Notes: generated by a model from the letters alone, not told the origin. Positions 21,434 through 33,689 are shown, numbered from the stretch's first letter. The stretch is 64,000 nucleotides of DNA from Cristatella mucedo (GCA_009760855.2 WPIO01000020.1:622001-686000); one strand, 5' to 3'. Translations and numbers: made by a program.

Positions 21434-23620
21434 GTAATAATAATAATAATAATAATAATACACGTGGCCAAGCACCCTCAGAGAACTTAATATATCTCTA
21501 GGCGCTTCAAATTTGCTGCAAAGGCAACTCGATTGAACGGTACGTGGCAATTAGCAAGCTCGATTATCAAGAATAATATCGTTAGAGGTGACATCATACA
21601 CTGGGTTAGTTTGCAAGTGGGGTTAGTGGCAGCAGGCACAGTGTTAGCACTCGTAAGAACATAAATAATAATGCACTTGATAAAGCGCCCTTCGAGAACT
21701 TAATCTCTTTGTAGGCGCTTTACATTTGCTTCAAAATGACAAATTACAGAGACCCACTAAAGGCTTTCATAAACATGTGAGTTTTTAATTTCTTTTTAAA
21801 TATGGCCATGTCAGGGGACGTCGTGATGGAAGTCGGGAGTGAGTTCTAGGCTTTAGGGCCATACGAGCCAAAGGCAAAGTCAACAAATATATTGAGGTTT
21901 GTGAGGTATAGGTAAACTGTTAGATTCTGAAAAGCGGGTGGTACGATGTGTAGCCTTTCGGCTCAGTAGATCTGGTAGGTAGGCTGGAGCCCAATATAAA
22001 GTTACGTAAAATTGAGCTGCTAAACCTAAGTAGGTCGTTGTACACCCGCAGCAATGCTGAATGCGTGGAGTGAGAGCTCTAAAGCCGGACTGGAACTTAC
22101 CAGCAAGATTTCAAGTTTCAATATATGAGTTCAGCTGGTCTGCCATGACTCGTTGCAATGTCTTTAATAGGTATGGTAGAAGGGAGACTGGCGGAAGTTG
22201 ATCAAGTTCTCTTGGTCTAGTGCTGCTTTACTGAGTATTCGCTTGACTACAGTGTTTTTTTGGAAGGTGCTGGGACATGACCTGAGTCTAATGACATATT
22301 AGTGATGTTAGTTAAGCATGGCAGTAGCAGATCAATGCCTTGGAGGAGCAGGAAAGTATGAATAGGGTCCACAGGACTTGCTGTCTTATTTTATTGGGAT
22401 ATAAACTTCAGGACTAGATGACTAGTAACCTACTTTAATGTAGACATTGAGGTGCTGCAAGGAATCGAGGAACAGCATTCTAGGGGGATGCTGTCATCGC
22501 AGGGATGGACTACCTGATCTTGTCTAGCTTCTGAACAAAGAAGATAGCGAAACTATCAGGCAGATCATCACAGGTGATTTTAGAGGAGGAGGAGGGCACA
22601 CATTGTAGATTGAATAAGATCTGCATGTGATCAGCTAAGCAGGATTTTGCAATAATTGGTAATGACAAAGTGCAGTTGTATGAGAAAAGTTAGTCGAGAA
22701 TGTGAGTCTTGTTGTGAGTAGGGCCATGTGCATGAGCAACTAGAGGCAATGAGTCAGTCACGAAATTCAGTGCTGAAGGCATCAGATAAGTTATCAAAGT
22801 GAATATTTAAATCACCCATAACGACGACGGTCGATTTCTTACACGCAAAATCGAAATGAGATCGGAGAAATCTGAGATAAATGAGGACTCGATACCCGGT
22901 GGGCGATAGACTACTGCCACCATCGGTAGCTTGTTGTCAATTGAAATCAAGACAATTAATTCGAAAGACTGCTATGAGGGTACAGCAAATAGCTTAAATT
23001 CGAATTTCGAGCGCATGATAATAGCACCTCAAACTCCAGTTTTGATTGATCTAGGGGTGTGACAAAATGAGAAACTAGTTGGGGTTATGACTTTAATTGT
23101 CGGGCAGTTAATTTAATTGTAGCGTGTTTTATTTAATGCGAGCAGCTCGAGCCCATTTACGAATTACGAATTAACGAAAAATTACGAAATAAGGTTACTT
23201 ATTACAAGAGGCTTATTGCACGATGAGCAAGGATTCCAAAGACAAGCATTTAATTGGGCCGCCTGAGTTAGAAAAAGCCTGATTACCACTAACTTAGAGA
23301 GATTCACAGTGACGCTTGTTGGGAATTGTGCTGAGCGGTTTGAGACAGTTCTAGGAATACCGAACAAGCGGGTACTAAGGACACAGATCCAGCCAAACGC
23401 GCGGCATTTAAGCTGGTGGCTCCGGTTACAGCATCTGCTCCTAGATGCTTTTCTTTTGCTTATGCATAATTCACGAGTCTTAGCAGCAACAGATACATCT
23501 AGGAATGAATTTGAACTGCGATGACAAAGCGATAATATGTGTGCACGATCGTAACTAACCTGCAGGTTACTAGCCACTGGCATACCTAAGTCCGTCACCG
23601 GCACGGGAGACCAAGGAGCC
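21434..23620 (-). mobile_element. LINE-C (LINE-A relative) with endonuclease and RT remnants
   Basis: On the minus strand: a possible ORF start region (23182-23604, ending near a LNACLWN...SCNK stretch like the start of AP-endonuclease domains). Then come endonuclease remnants at about 22.60-23.10 kb (VVYRPPG, VVVMGDLNIHF, HGPTHNKTHILD), pre-RT and RT pieces (22.1-22.57 kb), and a hairpin tail near 21.46 kb. About 0.9 kb is missing between post-RT and RT (junction near 22.03 kb), and a piece is missing between endonuclease and pre-RT. It is the only LINE here that keeps a recognisable endonuclease. Many stops and frameshifts make it dead. Confidence 0.75.
21663..21735 (-). mobile_element. Ultra-short LINE-A/SINE tail insertion
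   Basis: About 73 bases holding only the ATT tail and hairpin ('cacttgataaagcgccc' ... 'taggcgctttacatttgc') interrupt the 3' UTR of LINE-C, whose sequence continues on both sides. R2 has the same insertion near 62.28-62.35 kb. Confidence 0.7.
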
Positions 23621-23849
23621 CGATGCGATAACCGTTTAGATGTCCATAGGCACGTAGTTCTTTTGCGCTGCGGTCAAACAACAATCGAATTAGCTTTAAA
23701 CAGGTCTTAGTTGTGTCGGTTTCCGTTTACGATGTTTGCAAAAACTTCACTTTTCGGAAGAATTCTGCAACAGACAACGACAGCCTATGAGCCCGCTCTG
23801 TGTTGCCAGGCAAGATGCTCTTCTTTAACCTTAGTCAACTCTTCCTGCG

Positions 23850-24020
23850 ACTAATGCAAATTTTACTTATTATAAGTGTTTGAAATTTAATTCGGACATT
23901 TACCTGCCATCTTAAATTTTGAGGTATGAGCGAGGACTTACTCAGTTGGTTTTGTGGCACATGTGCTTGACCTTGTCACGACAAGGGTCATGCACTCAGT
24001 AAAATGTCGCAATGTAAATT
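23850..24020. repeat. Small Q-like fragment
   Basis: A match to Q around 8.77-8.91 kb: 'attataagtg', 'ggacatttacctgccatctt' and 'acttactcagttggtt' echo the Q sequence. The piece is isolated and diverged, with no gene. Confidence 0.6.
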
Positions 24021-24329
24021 TTCCCATTGATGAGTGTTTTTTACCTTTAACGACATACAATCTATCCTCCCCTCGTAAGATCGCTCGGTTTGACAAGTTT
24101 TACATCGCAAAATGCAAAAAACACTCATCAAGATTTATTATATTTATCTGTTTCACTAAAAGGTGAGGAATTTTTATGAATTAATTAAATTGAACAAATT
24201 ATTAATACCTCATCTAGAAAAACGACTTTTCCATATAGAGTGGGGAGTTCCTTTGCAACTGAGACTACAATATTGATGAATATTTATTTCGATAAAGAAA
24301 ATTTGTGGTTCCATTCCTCCGCTTAAAGA

Positions 24330-24665
24330 CCGTTGGTGGATGACGGAAGCTTTAGCTCTGCAGGTCCCAGACTGGAACTCGCTTCCACAATTCTTATGCA
24401 GTGACAACTACTCTCCTGCAGCCGGCTATAGCTCATCCTTTGCAGCGGTCCTGAGCTGCTGCTTCCGTGCTACTCACAGCCGCAACTGCTCTCCTGACTC
24501 TGCTATGCTTCCCACGATCTCTTCGTTGCGTGAGATGAAGTATGTTGACTACTGAATGACTACCGAAAGCCGCTTAGGCTGTGTGTGCGCTATACAAACT
24601 CTCCTGCGTAATACCCACATAGTCTTTATGGCTTTGTGGAGTTAGAGACGGAGATACATAACATA
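24330..24665 (+). mobile_element. LINE-B 3' end fragment
   Basis: It matches the end of the 36.04-37.46 kb LINE-B: 'gacaactactc' then 'cgtcctgagctgct', and the 3' UTR phrase 'ctctcctgcgtaa' followed by 'gttagagacggagat'. It is a C-terminal and 3' UTR remnant of a second CR1/L2-like family without the LINE-A hairpin. The neighbouring 24.02-24.33 kb shows nothing I recognise. Confidence 0.7.
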
Positions 24666-26229
24666 GTATAACATAAGACTTAATATACGTTGGAAAATTG
24701 AGGAGATGGAGAAACGTTGGGTTTATTTGTCCTAGTGTTACTGGTGGAGGAAATACTCTCATTTTTATTATCACACAACCAAAAATTTTCAGACTTTAAA
24801 GTCCATAAAAAACTAAGATATCAGAATAATAATATGTTAAGAAATGTTAAAACAGCTTGTTGTTTTATCTGAGTTCTCTTCAAGATTAACTTTGAGATGA
24901 AATGTTTGATATGATGAATAAGAAATAAGAAGATTTATATCAAAATTAATGTTAACTATGGATAGCGGGTCTGCTAATATAATTTATAATCGAGTTATGT
25001 TGTCATTAGGCAATAATGCTGAATTGTTGATGAACAGCAAATTTTGCATCTGGCGAGATTTTTCTTAGGTGCTTTTCATTTACTGTTGTTATTTCTAAGT
25101 ACACCCCACTAGGTCGCGGTTCTTTAATTGAAACTCCAGAGTACTTTGTAATGAACGAATGAAATGCAAACTTAAGAAATATTGATGATAAATTGTTCGC
25201 TCTTTGGTGTGTTTTAAGATCCTTTAATCCTGTAGCTAGAAGTGAATGGAGAGTTGATGGTCGACGTAAAATATTCAACACTCAATATGTATCATCATTG
25301 AAGAAATGAATAGGTTTGAATGGCTAATTAAAGTAATGGATGTTGACAAAATTGGAAGAAAGTAATGAATGCTAGTATTAAATTGTATTCTTGTGGGTAT
25401 TCAAAACAAGATTTCTTCACCATCCCTAGTAGTTAAAATATCCACGAAAAGCCTAGAAGGCATGTTAATTTATTGCTCGTTACTACATGAAACAAAGAAA
25501 ATTGTCTTCACATTAACAATTTCGATGTATTACGTAGACCTTCTGAAAGTGAAGGGAAGCATTTTAATTGTCATAGATGTTTGAATAGATTTGTTTACAT
25601 GTCATAAATGAATAGCCACTTAGTTTCATGTGAGTTTTATAAAGTCTGGAACAACTATTTAGGCGATGCCAAATTGGTCTAATAAGCCTATATTATTTAA
25701 CTTATTTAAACACTTAAATACTTATCCTTATGTTTGAAATGCTGATTCCGAGTGCATATTTCAGAAAAGTGAAGCTAAAACTTCTCAAGATTCTTTAAAT
25801 ATTCCTTATTCTTCAGCGTATGTTATAGTTGACTGGAAAAATCAACTAAAGAATATGTTGATGAGCTTTGGCAATAATTTTGTTGTTGATTTTCTGAAAA
25901 GGGGTTTGGGGTTTCAAATTTCTTAAAAGCTTATCATTGAAGAAAATTCAAAAAGGGCTATGAAGCTAAAGAGTAAAGAATAAATGGAAAAACTTGATCA
26001 TTCTATATTTTTTGGTGCGTGAAAATCTTTTAATAAATATAAAAAGGACGGCAACAAAATTCTTATCATTCCGACTTACCAAACCAATATAGAGGTGAAG
26101 TGCACCATTCTTCAAATTTTAAAACTAGTATTATTTTTCTCAGTGGAAGCTTCCTGTATTCTTTCACACTTTTAGAGTTAATGACTCACACATTATTGTT
26201 AGAGCACTTGAGAATTTTAGTCTTGTTGC

Positions 26230-27900
26230 ATAACCAATTTCAAATAATTTAGAAAAGTATATGACAATCCGAGTTGGTGATTTTACTCTTTAAGGTTTAA
26301 AGATAGTGTGCAATCCATGCAATCCAATCCATCTTTAGATTCAAATGCATCAACACTTTGAAAGACTATAGATTGTTTTCCAATTTCTAATTTACTTATT
26401 AAGTAGAATGTATCCAAATAAAAATTAGATTTATTAGCGACAGAATGAGAATATGCGCATGAATACACGAATTCTTGGGAAGATTTTCTGAATCTGACTT
26501 ACTTAGCAAAGATGCTTTTAATTCAAGTATTTATATCGCAAAGTTGACAGAAACTGAGTATGTAAAAGCTAAAAGCTGTTTGAAAAGAATTTGATTGTAA
26601 AGCTATGTAAGACTATCATGATATACATCTTCGCACTGGCGTTTGGTTATTAGCTGATTGTTTTTCAATTTTACTAAGGAATTTATTTTGAAGTTAACAT
26701 TAAATCCTGCTAGTTTCAGTACCACACCTAATTTTTTATGGAGTGTATTATTCTGGTTTTCATGAGTGACTCTTCAGTTATTGACAAATCAAAATCACTA
26801 TGACATGTTAAAAAAACTCGTTCGTGGTGGTATTTTTCAAACAAACTTTCGTCATGTTAAAGCAAACAATCCATTGGTTCTAGTTTATGATCCAAATAAA
26901 CCAAAAAATAGCATAGTTTAGTATTTGCCAGCAGGTTGGATCCAACAGCTGTGATAAAAAGATTCCCACAATATGGTTAAGCGTTCAATAGAAGGGTGGG
27001 ACAAAGAGCAAATTCTTTCTCTTCCAGATGAATGAGACATTGGAACTTTCTTTGTTGTTGACATATAATAGGATCCAGAGACTGCAAAGGAATATCCTTA
27101 TCCTTTCGATGCGATCCTTTGTATGCTTCAAGTAGAGTCGTTGATTGTAGTGAAAATCTTCAAAGTTCCAAACAAAATTTAGAACTGATTAAAGTACTGT
27201 TTTACAGTTGGTATATGACTTTAATGAGAAGAATAATTATTTAGTTCATTGGAGATATTTAAAGTCTCATTTAACCCGTGGAATGAAAGCTACTGTAAGA
27301 TGAGTTTTCAAATTTAATTAAAAAACTTGGCTTGGTCATGCAGTGAAATGTGTGCTGATATGAAAGCAAACAGTTCTAACAAAACGTTTTTAAGACATTT
27401 TGGAAGTTATTAATGAATTACTTCTATGGAAAGACTCATGAAGACGTTGAAAAAAGGGTTACAACTTACATAGTCAGTGTGATAGAGAAAAAAAAGTCAG
27501 AAAATGTTCGCTAAACGAATGAGAGATCCAAGGACAGTTTTTAGAGATTACGGAGAAAGATTAACTATATTCAAAATAAATCAACCAAAGACTTAGTTAA
27601 ATAAACCTATCTTCGTTGCTAGTACCCCTTTCTTAATTGGTAGAACAATTCTAGACTTATAAAATTACATGCAAAAATTGCATTATGATGTTTCAAATCC
27701 AAAGTATGGATCATAGGTAAAGTTAATCTACACAGACACTGATTCTTGGATAGTAGATTTTTGAAACACTAAATCTTGATGATGACATGAAGGACATGCC
27801 TGAATAGTTTGATTGATACAGATACTAACGTAAAGTTTGAACATGAAGTTAATGGAAAATTAATCCCAGATGTTTATGCATTAAGACCTAAGCTTGTCTC
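26230..27900 (+). pseudogene. Decayed protein-primed DNA polymerase B (Polinton/Maverick or adintovirus type)
   Basis: The plus strand shows, in order but across several frames with many stops: EKYM near 26250 and a following DS..SM segment (end of the exonuclease domain), DYHDIHLRTG at 26611-26640, YDPNKP at 26886-26903, DIG..FVVDI near 27045, LVHWRYLK near 27245, YGKTHEDV near 27425, and YTDTDS at 27729-27746, the polymerase metal-binding motif C. This order is that of family-B polymerases of Polintons and related viruses. The region is strikingly AT-rich. No integrase, ATPase, protease, capsid gene or terminal inverted repeat is seen nearby, so only a polymerase fragment remains. It is clearly inactive. 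From 24.67-26.23 kb I see similarly AT-rich sequence, possibly upstream parts of the same element, without clear motifs. Confidence 0.8.
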
Positions 27901-28089
27901 TGACAGAGTGAGAAGGAGAAAGAATAAGAGAGAGAACATAGACAGACACAGAGAGAGTTCGGAGTGATATGCTGCAGACCTAGCTAGCCACTACACTTGA
28001 TCCCTCTCTCTCCCTCTCTAGATAATCGATTGACTGCCGCCATGGTGGTTTGCTGAAAATCCAACTAGATCTCTGATTTTTGTCGAGGC

Positions 28090-28400
28090 TGGACTAGGCA
28101 ATTTTCGTAAAATAATCTGTAGAGCTCCACTAAAGTGGCTTCTAGACCATTTTCCTGTGCTCCATTTATAGGTCCTGTTCCAAAATCGATATTTTCCGAT
28201 AATTTCGGCTATCTCTTCTATGCAGACAATACCCAGCAGTCCCTAGGATGTAGTAGTTCGGAGTCAGCTGCAGCGATTCTGATCAACTGAGTTCTTGGCT
28301 GGCATAGATTTGATCCTGGATCTAGACCAACTTCTTTAAGCCAACGGACGATCAAACTAAACTACGACTCATGCCACATCCTAAACGTATTACTTAGTCA
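28090..28400 (+). mobile_element. LINE-B-like RT fragment
   Basis: A short reverse-transcriptase remnant. 'FYADNTQQSL' near 28.22 kb corresponds to the catalytic YADD-type motif with the second Asp replaced by Asn. A piece like the 'LNDDKT' segment follows in another frame. It lies just right of the polymerase remnant. From 28.40-29.54 kb I see nothing that I can assign. Confidence 0.6.
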
Positions 28401-29544
28401 CAGTACTTTATTTTTTTAATTTTGTGTGCCGTTGTGTGACCCTCATTATGTGCTCGTAATGTAGATAACCTTGCTTAAGACATGTTGGCACTTAAAAGTT
28501 TAACTACAGCACGTCCAAAGCTATTTTATATTTGAACCTGTCAAAAAACGAAGGCTTTCTATGGATTTTAGAATGAGCGGCCCTATCCTTTTGGTTTAAG
28601 ACTTAAAAGAAGGGAGGCATTTTTGCTCTCTTAATCTCAGACTTTGACACTCTCTTTCAAACCTAAGACATCAGATTAGGTAAAAGGTTAACAGAACTTC
28701 TGAAAATATCTGCTTCCTAAGCATCGCTTCTGGTTTAGAGGCACCCAGAGATGCAGTATGAATGTGGCTCTGCAAAAAATGAGATTAATACTTAACTTCC
28801 GGACCTTGGCTAAAAATAAAATCGCAGCATCAAACCAGAGACATAAGTAATACTGATAAGACAGGTCCCTTTTACCGATTTGAGATTGATGTACTTCTAG
28901 TGGAAAATTTGAGGAAAGTAGTAGGGAAAACCCGCTGAACTTTGGCTCGAGCTTCAGATGCAACAGCACGCCAAAAACTGGCAGCACTCTTAATAGGCCA
29001 TGCGGTAAAGTAAAGTAAAAGCAGTAGAGCCAAGGACTTCAAATAAAAAATGGCGGAGCAGCGCAGCTTTCAATAAAGTTAGGACCCAAAGGCATTAATG
29101 ATGGATGGGTTAAAATGGTTGCTAAGCGCATTGGCATGCTTCCTTTACAGCATATTCAAAGTGCTAACAAGGGATTTAGTTTTTATCGGCGCTATGAAAA
29201 TTTCCGATGATGATTATTATTGTTATCAATGATGGCTCACGATATCAACATGGTTTACCGCCAGATTTTACTACTCTTTGGAAAATCTAAAAGATTTAAG
29301 AAAAGGCATTCTACTGGCTGTATCATTTCCATCTTATTAAAAATAGAGTTTGCACGAATTATGGCTTTCTAAAAGCGGCACAACAACTTTTGCTGTATAT
29401 TTCATCAGGCGTCCTCAAGAATTATATTGTAAAATCGTAGACATTAACATGCATGTTAAAACTGTTCCACGCGAAATCAGATATGAACGACTAAAATTGT
29501 ATACAAGCCGAGCTGAACTCACATTTAAAATTTCGCATTGATCC

Positions 29545-30092
29545 GTGAAATATTTTCCGAGTTTGTCCGGGTTAGCCTCAGGTCATCTCCCAGCACCTTT
29601 CAAAAAAACTGTAGTCAGGCCACTTCTCAAGAAAGCAAAACTAGACCAACAGGACTTGAGCAACTACCGCCCAGTCTCCGTTCAACCATTCCAATCAAAG
29701 ACACACGAACGGATCGTGGAGGACCAGCTTAACTCGTATATTGAAACTTCAAACCTTGCTAGTAAATTCCAGTCTGGTTTTAGTGCTGATCCCTCCAAAG
29801 AATCAGCATTGGTTAGGGTGTACAACGACCTACTTAGGAATGCAGACATGGCTAGAGTATCTGCTTGTTTTGCTCAATCTTTCGGCAGCTTTTGATAACA
29901 TCGATTACCAAGTTCTTCTTGAGCGCCTCTCATTTCGCGTGGGCATCACTGGTACTGCTCTGCATTGGGTCAGTTCCTATCTCAGTGGGAGACTCCAAAG
30001 TATTGACTTAAATGGACAAAGATCATCCAAGTTACCTCTGAAATATGCGGTACCTCAGGACTCCGTGCTAGGTCCAGTTCTTATAACGGCTT

Positions 30093-30155
<63 letters not shown>

Positions 30156-30355
30156 CTGATGCGATTGCCAAGCACAATCAAGGCTTTCCCTTCTATGTGA
30201 ATAACACTCAGTTTTATCTTTGCTTTAATCCCTCCCAGCCTTCAAGCACCTCAAATTCTCAACTCCCTCGCTACATGTATTGATGACAGCCACACATGGA
30301 TGGCAGCAAATTTTCTAAAACTAAGCAACGTGAAACTAACTTATTATAATGATAA
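29545..30355 (+). mobile_element. LINE-A RT fragment
   Basis: The plus strand shows the RT N-terminal half ([33 protein letters not shown]), then after a frameshift LSAAFDNIDYQVLLERL, GRLQSIDLNGQRSSKLPL and a QDSVLGPVL segment. An FYVNNTQ segment in place of the FADD-type motif follows. A CT microsatellite has expanded inside the coding region. It ends where an oppositely oriented LINE-A tail begins. Confidence 0.82.
30096..30153. repeat. (CT)n microsatellite within LINE-A RT
   Basis: About 58 bases of CT repeat lie between the 'GPVL..AYTL' and 'ADAIAKHN' codons of the RT fragment, where other copies have only 'tatactctccctctt'-like sequence. It adds a Ser-Leu run in one frame. Confidence 0.95.
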
Positions 30356-31859
30356 TAATAATAATGCACTTGATAAAGCGCCCCAGACAACTTAATTTCT
30401 TTCTAGGCACTTTACGTTTGCTGCAAAGGGAAATGCAATTGAATGGTAAGTATGTAACCGAGTTGCAGGGGTCAGAGGCTAATTCCCGCTAAACCCGCCA
30501 TACTCCAGTCAGGCTGTCGCTCGCCATGCCGCCGAGCTAGGGTAAGACGCACGGCCGTCAGGTTAAACCTCTTTGTAATAACGCATGCGCCAACAACAAG
30601 GGAACTAAGCAAGTCTACAGGGAGGGTCCTATACACAGTACACTACGGGGGCGCAAGACGACGCAGCAAGAGCGAACGAACGTGTTAGTTGGGGTCAGTC
30701 GGCTTCTGCAGTCCGGTCGTTGAACCGACTCCGAATCCAACAATACAAGCGTACGCCGTCCGAAACCTGGCTGGCTGAGTAACTGCTGGCTAGTCCGAGT
30801 CGACAACTACCACAGTCGCAAGCTTCCACCGTAAGACGCCTACACACGGGGGGGGGGTCACGGACACGCTACACGGGGAACGCGGAATATACAAGTCACT
30901 ATAACGAGCGAGCTATCCAGCTCCGCTCGCGCCTTGGGTACTCATTCCCTTGCGTGCGTGGCAGCATCGCCGGAGCACGCCTGCACGAATCCAGATGCAT
31001 AACTCGGAGAGACCGGGAGCCTCCAACACCACGACTTACTTGGCCAACTTCCCGTACCCAAGAGTCCCGGTGACCTCTCGTCACCACACATCCGGCAATG
31101 CATAGGTCCGACCCCAACCTAGCCGGTGAGCTTGATTACAGCCACCTGGTCCAAGCCAACCAAACCCAGCCTGGGTACAAGTAAAATCATGCTTGTAAAA
31201 CAAACAAAATTAATAAAATGGATAGGGATGACATGCACAGGGTCAGCAAGCAAATGTGGTTAGTGGCAGCATGCACAGTGTCAGCACGCATGAGCACATC
31301 AAGGACGAATCACAGGGACCCACTAAATGCTCTCCTAAATAGGTGTGTTTTTAAGTTCCTTTTCAGTTTGGTCAGGTCAGGGAATGTTCTGACACAAGTT
31401 GGGAGGGAGTTCCAGGCTTTGGGAGCATTCGAACTAAATGCAGGGTCTCCAAAGGATTTAAGGTTTGTACAAGGTATTTTTAGACTGTTGGATTCGGAAA
31501 AGCGGGTGGTACGATGCTTGGCTTGACGGGGTAGTATATCTGAGAGATAGGCTGAAGCCATAGAATGAAGGGACCTAAAAGTGAGCGACAAAACCTTGAA
31601 GTCAATCAGTTGCTTGACTGGTAGCCAGTGCAGGTCGGCGAGAAGTGGAGTAATGTGGCAACTGCGACGCTCACGACAGACAAGCCTAGCTGCAAAGTTT
31701 TGCACCAGCTGCAATCGCCTGATCGCACATGCTGGTAGGCCAGTAAGCAGTGAGTTGCAGAAGTCGAGACGGGATGTCACGAATGCATGGACCAACTTAA
31801 ATGTGATATCTTCATCTAAGCAAGCCCGAATTTTAGCATTGTCATGAAGCTGAAACTTA
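30356..31859 (-). mobile_element. LINE-A copy interrupted by a solo LTR
   Basis: The ATT tail and hairpin lie at 30.36-30.44 kb. The 3' UTR is then split by an LTR at 30453-31179 and resumes at 31180. The post-RT coding part at 31310-31859 is open for 187 residues (KIRACLDEDITFKLVHAF, LHWLPVKQL, FSSNAPKAW). At 31859 it meets an oppositely oriented LINE-A copy head to head. Confidence 0.85.
30453..31179. mobile_element. Solo LTR, copy 1 (TG...CA, 4-bp TSD)
   Basis: A GC-richer 727-bp segment starts TGTAACCGAG and ends CTGGGTACA. It is flanked by AGTA on both sides (30449-30452, 31180-31183). Removing it restores the LINE-A 3' UTR ('ggtaagta' then 'aaatcatgcttg'), matching the uninterrupted copies at 10.79 and 54.13 kb. 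An inverted homologue lies at 40050-40793. No gag or pol is seen next to either, so both are solo LTRs. The family is unknown. Confidence 0.8.
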
Positions 31860-32815
31860 TTAGTTATGGGCAAACCCAGTGTGATTCAGAAATTGGGGAG
31901 GCGAACGCTGAAAATTGGGTCTGTCTGCAAATTCCCTGTTAAATCAACTCAAAATCCAGGTGTGATGTTCCAAAGTGATCTCTCGTGAGACTAGCACATC
32001 AGCTCCACAATCAAGTCCGCCTACTTTCACATTCAAAACATTGCTAAATTTTGGGCTTGTTTAGATAAGGATACCACGTCTAAGTTGGTCCATGCATTTG
32101 CGACAAATCGTCTTGACTTCTGTTACTCACTCCTTGCTGGCCTAGCGGCATGTGCAATCAGGCACTTACAGCTGGTGCAAAATCTCTAGCTATGCTTATC
32201 TGTCGTTAGCGTCGAAGTTGCCACATCACACCCCTTCTCGCCGACCTGCACTGGCTACCAGTCAAGCAATGAATCGACTTCAAGGTTTTGTCGCTCACAT
32301 TTAGGTCACTTTGTTCTTTGGATCCAGCCTATCTCTCAGATCTACTCCACCACCAGGCCAAACATCGTATCACCCACTTTTTGGAATTCAACAGTTTACC
32401 AATACCTCGTACAAAACTCAAATCCTTTAGAGACCGTGCATTTAGCTCGTATGCTCCCAAAGCCTGGAACTCACTCCCGACTTGCGTCACAACATTCCCT
32501 GACTTAACCATATTTAAAAAGAACTTAAAATCACACCTATTTAGGAGAGCATTTAGTGGGTCCCTGTGATTCGTGCTTCATGTGCTTATGTGTGCTAACA
32601 CTGTGCATGCTGCCACTAACCACATTTGCATGCTGACCCTGTGCATTTCATCCCTGACCATGTTATTCATGTTGTCTGTCAAGCATGATGTTACTTACCA
32701 TTCAACCGTGTTTCCCTTTGCAGCAAATGTAAAGCGCCTAGAAAAAGGTAGAGTTCTCTCAGGGCGCTTGTTTGAGGGAGCTATAAAAAATACATAAATA
32801 TTATTATTAGCTGAA
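31860..32815 (+). mobile_element. LINE-A copy, plus strand, head-to-head with previous
   Basis: It starts at 'tagttatgggcaaacc' (the VMGKPS codons). It runs through a decayed post-RT region, which is open at 32288-32569 (FSSYAPKAWNSLPTC), the 3' UTR, the hairpin (about 32731-32775) and an ATT tail. With the minus copy it forms a near-palindrome centred at 31859. From 32.82-33.30 kb I see no feature I can support. Confidence 0.85.
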
Positions 32816-33317
32816 TTATAGCTGATTATAGAGCTGAAACGTAGGGTGCTCGTCTGTCTCCAGCCAAGTGATGTGCTGACATGAACGTCTAACCACGCCA
32901 AGGATTTCTTGAGTCGCATTTCTCGCCCCGTCCCCAGCTCGCATTGTGGAAACGGCTGACTGCGATGGGGATCAAGAGACAAGACAGCGTCGAAGAAGTT
33001 TTCTGATAATCCTCGGTAATAATTCGTGTTAGAGCCTGACGAGGTGGTTCGCGAAACCTTTGCGTTACTTTTTATTATATCGGCCAATGACGGCCTTCAC
33101 TTAGAGAGGCATTGAGAGGCGGCGGCACTCTAGACCAGCCAGATTGTGACTGACAAAACGATATTATTATTGCCGGTTCCTTATTCGAATGGATTTATTA
33201 TTGAATAACTGGATTATATTGGCTAGGAAATCGTTTCGTGATAATCTATGGCACGGTGGTGTATTGGCCTGAAGCCATTTAATATTCATTTAGTTGCACT
33301 TTACGATAGCACAGAAG

Positions 33318-33445
33318 GTAATAATAATAATAAAGCATTTCATATAGCACCCTCGGAGAACTCAATCTCTTTCTAAGCACTTTAGATGTACTGCAAAGGA
33401 AAGATGGACACCATTCAGGACCGAGGTCGTGGGTCCGAATCCTGC
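33318..33445 (-). mobile_element. LINE-A/SINE tail remnant with possible B box
   Basis: 'aataataataataaagc' followed by 'caccctcggagaactcaat' and 'tttctaagcacttt' is a decayed minus-oriented hairpin tail. Just beyond it, 'gggtccgaatcc' on the plus strand resembles a Pol III B box but is in the opposite orientation to the tail. It may be two overlapping SINE remnants. From 33.45-33.69 kb nothing else is clear. Confidence 0.45.
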
Positions 33446-33689
33446 AGTGGATGATTCTGTATTTCCAACTGCCATCGGTGATAACACCGTTACGTCTCTT
33501 CTGTCGCTGTACAAATGAGGCAGCTGAATCAGCTAATAGTTCTTTATTGTTTCTATTCAAGCCGCTGTGAGACGTTTTGGGTGCCGTGCGAGAGTTTGTG
33601 TTGGCTATGGCTGATAGTTTGACGCCTATAGCCGTCCGGCGCAGGTCGATTTGACTTTCTACAGGCAATTAATTGATTAGGTTCGACGC

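Noticed and set aside
25006-25281. 91-residue minus frame in the AT-rich region
   Set aside because: No domain. It lies antisense in a stretch that may belong to the decayed polymerase element; a chance frame is likely.
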